Below, in pieces: positions 1-9,399 of a stretch of DNA of 64,000 nucleotides. Source of the stretch: Streptomyces virginiae (GTDB lineage: Bacteria; Actinomycetota; Actinomycetes; Streptomycetales; Streptomycetaceae); the NCBI RefSeq assembly GCF_000720455.1, contig NZ_JOAK01000010.1, positions 62,001 to 126,000 on the forward strand. The letters are read 5' to 3'. The translations under genes and the position numbers were made by a program. The notes under the pieces were generated by a model. That model worked only from the letters and a program-made list of their open reading frames with translations. It had not been told where the DNA came from and searched no databases. Position 1 is the first letter of the stretch; each line of letters opens with the position of its first letter.

Positions 1-118
1 GATCCGGCCTGATCGACAGGACACCTCCTAGGCCGGTACGGCGCCGGAAGGTCCCGTTCGGGTGGTCCCGTCGCGCGCCGTACACGGCCCCGCGGCGGGC
101 GCTGGTAAGCGGTGGTGG

Positions 119-1720
119 ATGCAGCTCTCCTCCCGCCGCCTGCGCGCCGCCCTGCTCGCCGCGGCCTCCCTCACCCTCGTCGCCGCCGTACTGCCCCCGC
201 CGAAGGCCCTGGGCATCGGCGACCGGCTCTTCCCCGATCTCGGGAACCCGGGCTACGACGTCCTCTCGTACGACCTGTCCTTCACGTACAAGGACAACAA
301 GAGCCCCCTCGACGCGGTCACCGTGATCGACGCCCGGGCGACGGCGCCGCTGGAGCGGGTCAACCTGGACTTCACGCACGGCAAGGTGGCCTCGGCCGAG
401 GTCAACGGGGAGCCCGCACGGTTCGAGAGCGTGGGGGAGGACCTCGTCCTGACCCCGCGGCGCGCCGTGGCGGACGGCGGCCCGCTGCGCATCACGGTCC
501 GGCACACCAGCGACCCGCGCGGCCGCGGGGACGGCGGCTGGGTGCCCACCGAGGACGGTCTGGCCATGGCCAACCAGGCGGACGCAGCCCACCGCGTGTT
601 CCCCTGCAACGACCATCCCGCCGACAAGGCCCTCTTCACCTTCCGCATCAGCGCCCCCGCCGGGCTGACGGCCGTCGCCAACGGGTACCAGGTGGCCCCT
701 GCCCTGCGCATCGGCCCCTCGACGACGTGGACGTACCGGACCAGGCACCCGATGGCCACCGAGCTGGCCCAGGTCTCCGTGGGCCGCTCCGCCGTCGTGC
801 ACGGGACCGGACCGCACGGGCTGCCGCTGCGCGACGTGGTGCCCGCCGCCGACCGGCAGCGGCTCGACCCCTGGCTGAAGAAGACCGCCGGCCACATCGA
901 GTGGATGGAGGAGCGGGTCGGCCGCTACCCCTTCGAGAACTACGGGGTGCTGATCGCACGGGCGACGACCGGCTTCGAGCTGGAGACGCAGACCCTCTCG
1001 CTCTTCGAGAGCAGCCTGTTCTCCGGCGACGGCTACCCCGAGTGGTACGTCGAGTCGGTGATGGTCCACGAGCTCGCCCACCAGTGGTTCGGCGACAGCG
1101 TCACCCCGCGGACCTGGTCCGACCTGTGGCTCAACGAGGGACACGCCACCTGGTACGAGGCCCTGTACGCGGACGGGCTCGGCAAGTACTCCCTGGAGCG
1201 GCGCATGCGCGAGGCGTACCAGCGCTCCGACCAGTGGCGGGCGGCGGGCGGCCCCCCGGCCGCCCCGAAGGCCGCCGCACCCGGCGAGAAGATCGGGCTG
1301 TTCCGGCCGGTGGTCTACGACGGCGCCGCGCTGATCCTGTACGCACTGCGGCAGGAGATCGGCGCCCCGGCCTTCGACCGGATCGAGCGGCGCTGGGTCG
1401 CGCAGTACCGGGACGGGATCGCGGGCACGGCCGACTTCGTACGCCTGGCCTCGCAGGAGGCGGGCCGCGACCTCGGGGCCTTCCTGGAGCCGTGGCTGTA
1501 CGGGACGAAGACCCCGCCGATGCCGGGGCACCCGGAGTGGAGCACCCCGGCCCCGGCCCCGGCCGGCAAGTCGGCGGTCAAGGCGGCGGTCAAGGCGGCG
1601 GGCAAGTCGGCGGGCAAGGCCGCACCGGGCAAGGCCGCACCGGGCAAGGCGGCACCGGGCAGGGCGGCACCGGGCAGGGCCGCAGCGGGCAAGGCACTGC
1701 CCGGCGGGAAAAGGGTGTGA
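119..1720 (+). CDS. Secreted M1-family metallopeptidase with a basic repetitive C-terminal tail
   Basis: Predicted zinc aminopeptidase of family M1 (gluzincin), 533 aa. The start is placed at ATG 119, where a signal peptide begins (basic MQLSSRR-type n-region, Ala/Leu core, cleavage expected near residue 30); an in-frame ATG at 62 would spoil it. The zinc site is HELAH (residues 317-321) followed by the third ligand Glu340 in LNEG, with the usual 18-residue gap. A GFELETQT segment upstream stands where the GAMEN exopeptidase motif lies in other M1 enzymes. The protein is shorter than full four-domain M1 enzymes, so the C-terminal helical domain is absent or reduced. The last ~50 residues are KAAPG/KAA-type repeats, unlike the catalytic part. 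Function outside the cell in peptide degradation is inferred. Confidence 0.9.
   Translation: MQLSSRRLRAALLAAASLTLVAAVLPPPKALGIGDRLFPDLGNPGYDVLSYDLSFTYKDNKSPLDAVTVIDARATAPLERVNLDFTHGKVASAEVNGEPARFESVGEDLVLTPRRAVADGGPLRITVRHTSDPRGRGDGGWVPTEDGLAMANQADAAHRVFPCNDHPADKALFTFRISAPAGLTAVANGYQVAPALRIGPSTTWTYRTRHPMATELAQVSVGRSAVVHGTGPHGLPLRDVVPAADRQRLDPWLKKTAGHIEWMEERVGRYPFENYGVLIARATTGFELETQTLSLFESSLFSGDGYPEWYVESVMVHELAHQWFGDSVTPRTWSDLWLNEGHATWYEALYADGLGKYSLERRMREAYQRSDQWRAAGGPPAAPKAAAPGEKIGLFRPVVYDGAALILYALRQEIGAPAFDRIERRWVAQYRDGIAGTADFVRLASQEAGRDLGAFLEPWLYGTKTPPMPGHPEWSTPAPAPAGKSAVKAAVKAAGKSAGKAAPGKAAPGKAAPGRAAPGRAAAGKALPGGKRV
1558..1712 (+). repeat. Short tandem repeats encoding a Lys/Ala/Pro/Gly tail
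   Basis: The 3' end of the M1 peptidase gene contains a run of related 15-nt units (ggcaaggccgcaccg and variants) that encode GKAAP and GRAAP units, preceded by KAAVKAAGKSAGK. The composition resembles the basic C-terminal tails of histone H1-like or cell-wall-binding proteins. The repeats should be prone to slippage, so unit number may vary among strains. Confidence 0.75.
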
Positions 1721-1853
1721 CCGCCGAGGAACGGGCATGTCACCATCGACGGGTCCGTTCGGGGAATCCCCGGGCGGTGTGACACGTTGGACGTGACAGT
1801 TACCGTGTCCCCGCCAGGCGTGACACCGCTATTCGAATCGACGTAAGGATCCA

Positions 1854-3359
1854 ATGACCTCCTCTTCTTCCCCTTCCCAGGACGCGCGGGACGCAACGGA
1901 CGTGCGTGACTCGCAGAGCTTCACCGAGAGCCTTCGGGCCGATGCCCTGATGGAAGAGGACGTCGCCTGGAGCCACGAGATCGACGGAGAACGGGACGGC
2001 GACCAGTTCGACCGCTCCGAGCGCGCGGCCCTGCGCCGCGTGGCCGGCCTCTCCACCGAGCTCGAAGACGTCACCGAGGTCGAGTACCGACAGCTCCGCC
2101 TGGAGCGCGTCGTCCTCGTCGGTGTCTGGACCTCCGGCACGGTGCAGGACGCGGACAACTCCCTCGCGGAGCTCGCCGCCCTCGCCGAGACGGCTGGTGC
2201 TCTCGTACTGGACGGCGTGATCCAGCGCCGCGACAAGCCGGACCCGGCCACCTTCATCGGTTCGGGCAAGGCCCGCGAGCTGCGTGACATCGTCATGGAG
2301 AGCGGCGCCGACACCGTCGTCTGCGACGGTGAGCTCAGCCCCGGCCAGCTCATCGCCCTCGAAGACGTCGTCAAGGTCAAGGTGGTCGACCGGACCGCCC
2401 TGATCCTGGACATCTTCGCCCAGCACGCCAAGTCCCGAGAGGGCAAGGCACAGGTCGCACTCGCGCAGATGCAGTACATGCTGCCGCGACTGCGCGGCTG
2501 GGGTCAGTCGCTCTCCCGGCAGATGGGTGGCGGCGGCGGTGGCGGCATGGCCACCCGAGGCCCCGGTGAGACCAAGATCGAGACCGACCGGCGACGGATC
2601 CGCGAGAAGATGGCGAAGATGCGCCGGGAGATCGCGGAGATGAAGACCGGCCGCGACATCAAGCGGCAGGAACGGCGCCGCAACAAGGTGCCCTCGGTCG
2701 CCATCGCCGGCTACACCAACGCGGGCAAGTCCTCGCTGCTCAACCGCCTCACGGGCGCGGGCGTGCTGGTGGAGAACGCGCTGTTCGCCACCCTCGACCC
2801 GACCGTGCGCCGGGCCGAGACGCCGAGCGGCCGGATCTACACCCTGGCCGACACGGTCGGATTCGTCCGGCACCTGCCCCACCACCTCGTCGAGGCGTTC
2901 CGATCCACGATGGAGGAGGTCGGCGACGCCGACCTGATCCTGCACATCGTGGACGGATCGCACCCGGCGCCGGAGGAGCAGCTGGCGGCGGTGCGCGAGG
3001 TCATCCGCGAGGTCGGCGCGGTCAACGTGCCCGAGATCGTGGTGATCAACAAGGCCGACGCCGCGGACCCGCTCGTCCTGCAGCGGCTGCTGCGGATCGA
3101 GCGGCACTCCATCGCCGTCTCGGCGCGGACGGGCATGGGCATCGAGGAACTCCTCGCGCTCATCGACTCCGAGCTGCCGCGGCCCGAGGTCGAGGTGGAG
3201 GCCCTGGTGCCGTACACCCGCGGCTCGCTGGTCGCCAAGGCGCATGCCGAGGGCGAGGTGATCTCCGAGGAGCACACCCCGGAGGGCACCCTGCTCAAGG
3301 CACGCGTCCACCAGGAACTGGCGGCGGACCTGGCGCCGTACGCGCTGGCGAAGCAGTAG
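1854..3359 (+). CDS. hflX: GTPase HflX
   Basis: Ribosome-associated GTPase of the Obg-HflX superfamily, 501 aa, a normal length for actinobacteria. The N-terminal HflX domain (about residues 80-200) is followed by a glycine-rich linker (GGGGGG near residue 225) and the G domain. G1 is GYTNAGKS from residue 286, G3 is DTVGF, and G4 is NKAD. HflX binds the 50S subunit and rescues or splits stalled ribosomes, for example in heat stress; this role is known for the family. The gene stands alone and is followed by a strong hairpin shared with the convergent protease gene. ATG 1854 is the only sensible start. Confidence 0.96.
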   Translation: MTSSSSPSQDARDATDVRDSQSFTESLRADALMEEDVAWSHEIDGERDGDQFDRSERAALRRVAGLSTELEDVTEVEYRQLRLERVVLVGVWTSGTVQDADNSLAELAALAETAGALVLDGVIQRRDKPDPATFIGSGKARELRDIVMESGADTVVCDGELSPGQLIALEDVVKVKVVDRTALILDIFAQHAKSREGKAQVALAQMQYMLPRLRGWGQSLSRQMGGGGGGGMATRGPGETKIETDRRRIREKMAKMRREIAEMKTGRDIKRQERRRNKVPSVAIAGYTNAGKSSLLNRLTGAGVLVENALFATLDPTVRRAETPSGRIYTLADTVGFVRHLPHHLVEAFRSTMEEVGDADLILHIVDGSHPAPEEQLAAVREVIREVGAVNVPEIVVINKADAADPLVLQRLLRIERHSIAVSARTGMGIEELLALIDSELPRPEVEVEALVPYTRGSLVAKAHAEGEVISEEHTPEGTLLKARVHQELAADLAPYALAKQ

Positions 3360-3375
3360 CCCTGAGCTTCTGACG

Positions 3376-3412
3376 ACTGAGGGCCCCCCGCGGTGTGCGG
3401 GGGGCCCTCAGT
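3376..3412. terminator. Bidirectional hairpin terminator between hflX and the protease gene
   Basis: A perfect 16-bp stem (3376-3391 paired with 3397-3412) with a 5-nt loop lies between two convergent genes. There is no long T-tract, as is common in Streptomyces. Confidence 0.85.
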
Positions 3413-3466
3413 GGTTCGTCATCGCTCCGGGCGGTCTGCCGGCGGCCACCGGCTGCCGGCCAGCGG

Positions 3467-4636
3467 CTACTTGAACTTGTTGCTGACCGCGGTGAAGATG
3501 CCCTTCGCCTCCGGACCCAGCCGCGGTCCGGCCAGCCAGCCCGCCTTGGCCGGGCCGATCGAGGTGTTCGACACCAGCGCCGGCTTGCCGTCGGCGCCCG
3601 CGGCGACCCAGCCGCCGCCCGAGGCGCCGCCGGTCATCGTGCAGCCGATGCGGTACATCACCGGCTCGTTCGCCCTCAGGGTCAGCCGGCCCGGCCTGTC
3701 CGTGCACTGGAAGGCCTTCTGGCCGTCGAACGGGGCCGCCGCCGGGTAACCCGTCGCCGTCAGGCTCGCCACCTTCGGCACGGCGGGCGCCGCGAACTCC
3801 ACCGGGAGCGCCGAACCGACCGTCTCCTCAAGGGACTTGCCACTGCCCTTCTCGGGCGTCACGTGCAGCACGGCGAAGTCGTACGGAGCGCCCGCGCCGC
3901 CGGTCGGACCACCGGTCGCGATCCACTGGTCGGAGGTCTGCGCCCAGTCGCTCCACCACACGCCGAACGGGGCCACCTGCTCACGGGGCGCGCCCTTGAG
4001 CTGCGCCGACGGCTTGCCCGCGTTGTTGTAGGAGGGCACGAAGGCGATGTTGCGGTACCAGCCGCCGGCCTTGCCCGCGTGCACGCAGTGCCCCGCGGTC
4101 CAGACCATGTTCGACTTGCCGGGGTGTGCGGGGTCCTTGACGACGGTCGCCGAGCAGACCATCGAGCCCTCGGGGCCGTCGAAGAAGACCTTGCCGGACT
4201 CCGGAACGCTCTGGTGGTAGGGCGCGTTGGCGGGCTTGGCCGCGACCGGCGCCGGGGTCGGGTCGGTGACGCCCTGGTCCCTGCCCGCGTCCGGGTCGAC
4301 GGACGGGCGCTGCGGCTGCTCCGCGTCACGCATGCGGTCCGGGTCCCAGAGGTCCTCGATGATCGGGTTTATGTAGTCGCCCGCTTCGCGGAGCCAGTCC
4401 TCCTGCTTCCAGTTCTTCCACTCACCCCCCTTCCACTTCTCCAGGTCGATGCCGCGTTCCTTGAGCTTTTGCTTGAGCTGGTCCGGGATCTTGATCCCGT
4501 CCGTGTTCGGCAGGCTCGCCGCCACGGTCGGCTTGGCGTCGGCGCCGGCCTCCCCGTCGCCGGGGCCGCAGGCAGCGGCGGTCAGCACGAGGGCGGCCGC
4601 GCACAGCGTCGCGGTGACCGGTCGGTTCGGTCGCAT
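3467..4636 (-). CDS. Secreted trypsin-like serine peptidase (S1 fold)
   Basis: 389-aa exported protein with a signal peptide ending in a lipobox-like TAAAC, so it may be a lipoprotein, although Ala rather than Leu at -3 is not ideal. A charged linker (about residues 50-150) precedes a chymotrypsin-fold domain. The triad is visible: His183 in TAGHC, Asp253 in YDFAVL and Ser339 in GASGGGW. Paired cysteines flank these motifs. The conserved GWxxG context suggests a glutamyl-endopeptidase or V8-like branch. The substrate is unknown. The gene is divergent from the siderophore-type locus, with 237 bp between the starts. Confidence 0.88.
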   Translation of the reverse strand: MRPNRPVTATLCAAALVLTAAACGPGDGEAGADAKPTVAASLPNTDGIKIPDQLKQKLKERGIDLEKWKGGEWKNWKQEDWLREAGDYINPIIEDLWDPDRMRDAEQPQRPSVDPDAGRDQGVTDPTPAPVAAKPANAPYHQSVPESGKVFFDGPEGSMVCSATVVKDPAHPGKSNMVWTAGHCVHAGKAGGWYRNIAFVPSYNNAGKPSAQLKGAPREQVAPFGVWWSDWAQTSDQWIATGGPTGGAGAPYDFAVLHVTPEKGSGKSLEETVGSALPVEFAAPAVPKVASLTATGYPAAAPFDGQKAFQCTDRPGRLTLRANEPVMYRIGCTMTGGASGGGWVAAGADGKPALVSNTSIGPAKAGWLAGPRLGPEAKGIFTAVSNKFK

Positions 4637-4873
4637 GTCGTTCGTCCCCCTGGAGGTTCGAGGCGTGGAGTGGAGCCCCCCACTATGCCGCTGCCGCCGA
4701 GGACGACACAGCCCGGGTCAGTGGTTCCTTTTGCTCATTTCTTGAGTACCAAGGATCTTGCCTCCACCCGTGATCCGTCGCCGTCACCGTCGTTGGTACG
4801 TACGGGGGATGGGGGAGCGTTGGTGTTCGAAGCGCAATCCGTAAGTGAAGTCAGTGCGGGAGGAGCGACACTC
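4637..4873. promoter_or_regulatory. Divergent promoter region of the protease and siderophore-type locus
   Basis: This 237-bp region must hold promoters for both directions. I looked for a DmdR1/IdeR iron box (TTAGGTTAG-type inverted repeat) because of the siderophore-like genes and found none. The aminotransferase has a strong ribosome site (GGGAGGAG) just before GTG 4874. No other operator is evident. Confidence 0.5.
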
Positions 4874-6280
4874 GTGGCATTCACCGAGCCTGCCGGGGCG
4901 GCGGCCGCGACACAGGCCCCGCCGCAGGAAATGCCGCAAGGAGAGCCCCGGGCAACGCCCCAAGTGCCGCCGCAGACCGGCCGGGCGGCAGGCCCCGACG
5001 GCATCCTGCGCAGGCAGGCGCAGCGGGAGTCCGCGGCCCGGACGTACGCCCGCTCCCTGCCCATCGTCCCGGTACGGGCGCGCGGGCTGACCATCGAGGG
5101 CGCCGACGGCCGGCGTTACCTCGACTGCCTCTCCGGCGCCGGCACCCTCGCGCTCGGGCACAACCACCCGGTGGTCCTGGAAGCCGTCCGCGGCGTCCTC
5201 GACTCGGGTGCGCCGCTCCACGTCCTGGACCTCGCCACACCGGTCAAGGACGCCTTCACCACCGAGCTGTTCGCCAACCTGCCGCCGGCGCTGGCCGCCG
5301 ACGCGCGCATCCAGTTCTGCGGGCCCGCCGGCACGGACGCCGTGGAGGCCGCCCTCAAACTGGTCCGCACCGCGACCGGCCGCTGCGGACTGCTCGCCTT
5401 CACCGGGGCCTACCACGGCATGACCGCCGGCGCCCTGGAAGCCTCGGGCGGCGCCGCCGATGGCCGGGTGACCCGGCTTCCCTACCCGCAGGACTTCCGC
5501 TGCCCGTTCGGCGTCGGCGGGCCCGAGGGAGCCGAACTCGCCGCGCGCTGGACGGAGAACCTGCTCGACGACCCCAAGGGCGGCATCCCCCTCCCCGCCG
5601 GCCTGATCGTCGAACCCGTGCAGGGCGAGGGCGGGGTCAACCCCGCACCGGACGGCTGGCTGCGCCGCATCCGCGAGATCACCGCGTCGAGGGGGATCCC
5701 CCTCATCGCCGACGAGGTCCAGACGGGGGTCGGCCGGACCGGAGCCTTCTGGGGCGTCGACCACGCCGGGGTGGTGCCCGACGTGATGGTCCTGTCCAAG
5801 GCGATCGGCGGCAGCCTGCCCCTCGCGGTGATCGTGTACCGGTCGGGCCTGGACGTGTGGGCACCCGGAGCCCACGCCGGCACCTTCCGCGGCAACCAGC
5901 TCGCCATGGCCGCCGGCACCGCCACGCTCGCCTTCGTCCGTGAGAACCGGCTCGCGGAACGCGCCGCCGTCCTCGGCGACCGGATGACGGCGGCCCTGCG
6001 CGGCCTGGCCGCCGGGCAGCCCTGCATCGGGGACGTCCGGGGCCGCGGCCTGATGATCGGCCTCGAACTCGTCGATCCCGACACCGGGGCCGCCGCACCG
6101 GCCCTCGCCGCGGCCGTCCGCCAGGAGTGCCTGGAACGCGGCCTGATCGTCGAACTCGGCGGCCGCCACAGCGCCGTGGTCCGCCTGCTCCCACCGCTGA
6201 CCCTCACCGACGAGCAGGCCGCGGCGGTCCTCGACCGCCTGGCCGACGCCATCCCGGCCGCTGCCCGACGGCCCCGCTGA
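4874..6280 (+). CDS. Class III PLP aminotransferase, diaminobutyrate-2-oxoglutarate type
   Basis: 468-aa fold-type I aminotransferase of the group that interconverts aspartate semialdehyde and L-2,4-diaminobutyrate, as RhbA does in rhizobactin biosynthesis. The start is GTG 4874, eight bases after GGGAGGAG; longer readings run into the divergent promoter. Class III motifs are visible: a glycine-rich cofactor loop in FCGPAGTDAVEAAL, the ADEVQTGVGRTG block and the Schiff-base lysine in SKAIGGSLPLA. The first ~40 residues are Ala/Pro/Gln-rich linker. It is the first gene of a four-gene run with two IucA/IucC synthetases and a GNAT enzyme, so supply of a diamine precursor for an NIS-type siderophore is likely. 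The exact product is not known. Confidence 0.87.
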   Translation: MAFTEPAGAAAATQAPPQEMPQGEPRATPQVPPQTGRAAGPDGILRRQAQRESAARTYARSLPIVPVRARGLTIEGADGRRYLDCLSGAGTLALGHNHPVVLEAVRGVLDSGAPLHVLDLATPVKDAFTTELFANLPPALAADARIQFCGPAGTDAVEAALKLVRTATGRCGLLAFTGAYHGMTAGALEASGGAADGRVTRLPYPQDFRCPFGVGGPEGAELAARWTENLLDDPKGGIPLPAGLIVEPVQGEGGVNPAPDGWLRRIREITASRGIPLIADEVQTGVGRTGAFWGVDHAGVVPDVMVLSKAIGGSLPLAVIVYRSGLDVWAPGAHAGTFRGNQLAMAAGTATLAFVRENRLAERAAVLGDRMTAALRGLAAGQPCIGDVRGRGLMIGLELVDPDTGAAAPALAAAVRQECLERGLIVELGGRHSAVVRLLPPLTLTDEQAAAVLDRLADAIPAAARRPR

Positions 6281-6300
6281 CCCGCACCGGAGGACCCGTG

Positions 6301-8658
6301 ATGCCAGAGCCGCACCAGTCCACCCCGACCACTCCCCTCACCCCGACCACTCCCCTCACCCCGACCACTCCTCTCACGCCGATCCAGCCCAACCCCCTTC
6401 CGGAAAACCCGGCTTCCAACGCCTCCCCGCCCGAGGCCGCCCCGGAAGGGCCGGCTCACCCGCAGCCCCTGCCCGACCCGGCCCGGACGGCGCCCCCGCG
6501 CCCCGAGCCCGGAGCCTGCGCCCCGGGGCCGGCGCCGGCGCCCGCCGCCGCACCCGCGGCCACCGCCGACCCCGTACGGGACCCTGCCCCGGTGCAGCCG
6601 CCCACCGCGCCCGCCCCTGCCACCGGCGCGCCGGCCCCGCCCGCCGCCGCCACGCCCCGTAGCGCGGAGCACGTCCAGGCCGCTGACCCGCACACCCCCT
6701 CGGCCGAAACGGCCACCGGGCATCGCCCCGCCGCCGACGCCCACACCGACGGGACCACGGCCGAGCACCCCCCGACAGCGGCCTCGACCCCCGCCGTGCC
6801 GTTCCCGCAGCCCGCCACGGCCGACGCCGGGGCGACCGCCACCGTGCCGCGGCAGAAAGACGGCACGCCCAGAGCCCGCACCGGCTGGCCGGGCTTCATC
6901 CGACCGGAGCCGACCGCCGGACCCGACCCCCTGGACCACCCCGACCCGGCCCTCGCCGCCGAAGCCGCGGCAGTGGAGAACCTCCTGCGGTGCTGGGTCC
7001 GCGAATCCGGACTCCACCGCCCCGACGGCCCCACCGGCAGCCCCCTGCGCATCCCCCTTCCCGCATCCGGCACCGCCGTGCTGGTCGGTGTCCGCCACTG
7101 GTCCCACGCGGGCTGGCACCGCTTCGGCCCCGCCCGCCTCGAAGGCACCGCCGCCACCGCGCCGTGCCTGGACGCCGTCACCCTCGCCGCGCTCATCGCC
7201 CGTGAGGGTGCGGGCGACGGCCGCGGCAGCTCCGACCTCGTCGGCCGGGTCGCCGACTCGGTGCGCCGTACCACCGAGTTCATCGCCGACCGGCGAGAGC
7301 GTCCCACCGCCCCGGCCCCCGCCTGCGCGGACCGCTTCCTCACCGCCGAACAGTCGCTCCTCCTCGGCCACCCCCTCCAGCCGGACCCGAAGAGCCGCGA
7401 AGGACTCTCCGAGACCGAGGCCCGTCGCTACTCACCCGAACTCCACGGCTCCTTTCCCCTGCACTGGTTCGCGGTCGATCCCTCCGCACTCGCCACCGAA
7501 TCCGCATGGACCGAGCGCGGCCGCCCCGTCTCCGCGCCACAGCTCCTCGGCCGACTCGCCCCCGGACTTCCGCTGCCCAACGGCACCACCCCCCTTCCCC
7601 TGCATCCCTGGCAGGCCCGCGAACTCCTCCAGCGCCCCTCCGTCACCGCCCTCCGCGACGCGGGGCTCCTGCACGACCTGGGCCCGCACGGAGAGGCCTG
7701 GTACCCGACCTCGTCCGTCCGCACCGTCCACCGGCCGGGCGCCCCCGCGATGCTGAAGCTCTCCCTGGCCTTGCGCATCACCAACTCCCGCCGCGAGAAC
7801 CTCCGCAAGGAACTCCACCGAGGCGTGGAGGTGCACCGGCTGCTCCGCACCGGCCTCACCGAGCAGTGGCAGGCGGCCCACCCCGGCTTCGACATCGTCC
7901 GCGACCCCGCCTGGGTGGCCGTGGACGCCCCGGACGGCACCCCCGTCCCCGGCCTCGACGCCCTGCTCCGTCACAACCCCTTCCGCTCGGGCGACGACGC
8001 CGTCTGCATCGCCGCGCTCACCTCTCCCCGCCCATGGCCCGGCCGGACCACCATGAGCTCCCGGCTCGCCGAGATCGTCACCGCTCTCGCCTCCGCCACC
8101 GGACACACCACCTCAGCGGTCGCCGCCGAGTGGTTCCTGCGCTACCTCGACCACGTGGTCCTGCCCGTCCTCGCCTTCGACTCCCTCGCCGGCATCGCCC
8201 TCGAAGCGCACCAACAGAACACGCTGGTCCTCCTCGACCCGGCCGGCTGGCCCACCGGCGGCCGCTACCGCGACAACCAGGGCTACTACTTCCGCGAATC
8301 CCGCCGCGCGGAACTGGAGCAACGCCTCCCCGGCATCGGCGGCCGCAGCGACACCTTCGTCTCCGACTCCGTCACCGACGAACGCTTCGCCTACTACCTC
8401 GGCATCAACAACGTCCTCGGCCTGATCGGTGCCTTCGGCTCCCAGCGCCTCGCCGACGAACGCGTCCTCCTCGCCGCCTTCCGCCGCTTCCTCGCCAAGG
8501 CCGCGGGCCTCGGCCCGCTCCCCACACGGCTGCTCGACTCGCCCACCCTGCGCTGCAAGGCGAACCTGCTCACCCGCCTGGGCGGTCTCGACGAGCTGGT
8601 CGGCCCCGTCGACACCCAGTCCGTCTACGTCACCATCACCAACCCCCTTCACGATTGA
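6301..8658 (+). CDS. IucA/IucC-family siderophore synthetase with a long Pro/Ala/Thr-rich N-terminal extension
   Basis: NIS synthetases adenylate a carboxylate (typically citrate) and condense it with an amine or alcohol. The catalytic part starts at about residue 208; before it lies a low-complexity extension of Pro, Ala and Thr that has no fold I recognise. The synthetase core shows HPWQ (in PLHPWQARELLQ), the TSSVRT and KLSLALRITNSRR segments of the ATP/citrate pocket and the C-terminal ferric reductase-like FhuF region. GGAGGA precedes ATG 6301, which follows the aminotransferase stop by 20 bp. At 785 aa it is about 200 residues longer than usual. Its partner is the second synthetase at 9498. 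Confidence 0.9.
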   Translation: MPEPHQSTPTTPLTPTTPLTPTTPLTPIQPNPLPENPASNASPPEAAPEGPAHPQPLPDPARTAPPRPEPGACAPGPAPAPAAAPAATADPVRDPAPVQPPTAPAPATGAPAPPAAATPRSAEHVQAADPHTPSAETATGHRPAADAHTDGTTAEHPPTAASTPAVPFPQPATADAGATATVPRQKDGTPRARTGWPGFIRPEPTAGPDPLDHPDPALAAEAAAVENLLRCWVRESGLHRPDGPTGSPLRIPLPASGTAVLVGVRHWSHAGWHRFGPARLEGTAATAPCLDAVTLAALIAREGAGDGRGSSDLVGRVADSVRRTTEFIADRRERPTAPAPACADRFLTAEQSLLLGHPLQPDPKSREGLSETEARRYSPELHGSFPLHWFAVDPSALATESAWTERGRPVSAPQLLGRLAPGLPLPNGTTPLPLHPWQARELLQRPSVTALRDAGLLHDLGPHGEAWYPTSSVRTVHRPGAPAMLKLSLALRITNSRRENLRKELHRGVEVHRLLRTGLTEQWQAAHPGFDIVRDPAWVAVDAPDGTPVPGLDALLRHNPFRSGDDAVCIAALTSPRPWPGRTTMSSRLAEIVTALASATGHTTSAVAAEWFLRYLDHVVLPVLAFDSLAGIALEAHQQNTLVLLDPAGWPTGGRYRDNQGYYFRESRRAELEQRLPGIGGRSDTFVSDSVTDERFAYYLGINNVLGLIGAFGSQRLADERVLLAAFRRFLAKAAGLGPLPTRLLDSPTLRCKANLLTRLGGLDELVGPVDTQSVYVTITNPLHD
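6325..6378 (+). repeat. Three 18-nt tandem repeats in the synthetase N-terminus
   Basis: Three head-to-tail copies of an 18-nt unit (6325-6342, 6343-6360, 6361-6378; the third has two changes) encode PTTPLT units. They form the start of the low-complexity extension. Confidence 0.9.
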
Positions 8659-8691
8659 CGCGTCGGCGCCCGACGCGGAGGAGAGCCCCCG

Positions 8692-9399
8692 ATGCGCCTC
8701 ACGGACACCGCCGCCGGTCTCGCCGGACCCGGCCTCGACGCCGCTGACGCGGTCGACGCCTACGGCGCCCGCCGGCACACCCACGCACATCGACTCGACG
8801 TCGACCTGCTGCCCCTGCTCGCCGAGGCCGACCTGCTCGATTCACCGGCCACCTGGGGCAGCGTCACCACCCGGGCCGGGGCCTTCCGCCTCGAACCCGT
8901 ACGGCCGGGCCGAGACCTGGAGCTCCTCACCGCGTGGATGAACGATCCCGAAGTGGCCGCCTACTGGGAGCTCGCCGGCCCCGCCGCGGTCACCGCGGCC
9001 CACCTGCGGTCCCAGCTCGACGGCGACGGCCGGAGCATCCCCTGCCTCGGCCTCCTCGACGGCACGCCGATGAGCTACTGGGAGATCTACCGGGCCGACC
9101 TCGACCCGCTCTCCCGCCACTACCCGGCGCGCCCCCACGACACGGGTATCCACCTGCTCATCGGAGACGGCACGAACCGGGGCCGCGGGCTGGGCACGAC
9201 CCTGCTCCGTGCCGTCGCCGACCTGGTACTCGGCAACCGCCCCCGCTGCACACGCGTCGTCGCGGAACCGGACATCCGCAACACCCCCTCCGTATCGGCC
9301 TTCCTCGGCTCAGGCTTCCGCTGCCATGCGGAAATCGATCTTCCCGAGAAGCGCGCCGCCCTGATGGTCCGGGAACGGGTGCTGCGCAATCTCCTCTGA
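8692..9399 (+). CDS. GNAT-family N-acyltransferase, IucB/RhbD type
   Basis: 235-aa protein with an N-terminal segment of about 70 residues and a GNAT domain of the siderophore group that acylates hydroxylamines. The acetyl-CoA loop is visible as GDGTNRGRGLGTTLLRA, followed by the VAEPDIRNTPSVSAFLGSGF strand-helix region typical of the family; a WEIYRAD segment matches the family substrate site. In aerobactin and rhizobactin pathways such enzymes acetylate an N-hydroxylated diamine. Here no N-hydroxylase is encoded nearby, so the acceptor may be a plain amine or may be made elsewhere. It lies between the two synthetase genes, 33 bp after the first. Confidence 0.87.
   Translation: MRLTDTAAGLAGPGLDAADAVDAYGARRHTHAHRLDVDLLPLLAEADLLDSPATWGSVTTRAGAFRLEPVRPGRDLELLTAWMNDPEVAAYWELAGPAAVTAAHLRSQLDGDGRSIPCLGLLDGTPMSYWEIYRADLDPLSRHYPARPHDTGIHLLIGDGTNRGRGLGTTLLRAVADLVLGNRPRCTRVVAEPDIRNTPSVSAFLGSGFRCHAEIDLPEKRAALMVRERVLRNLL

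Noticed and set aside
3395..4873. Long plus-strand frame upstream of the aminotransferase
   Set aside because: It runs antisense to the trypsin-like gene, which has an intact triad and signal peptide. The translation is Arg/Gly-rich noise.
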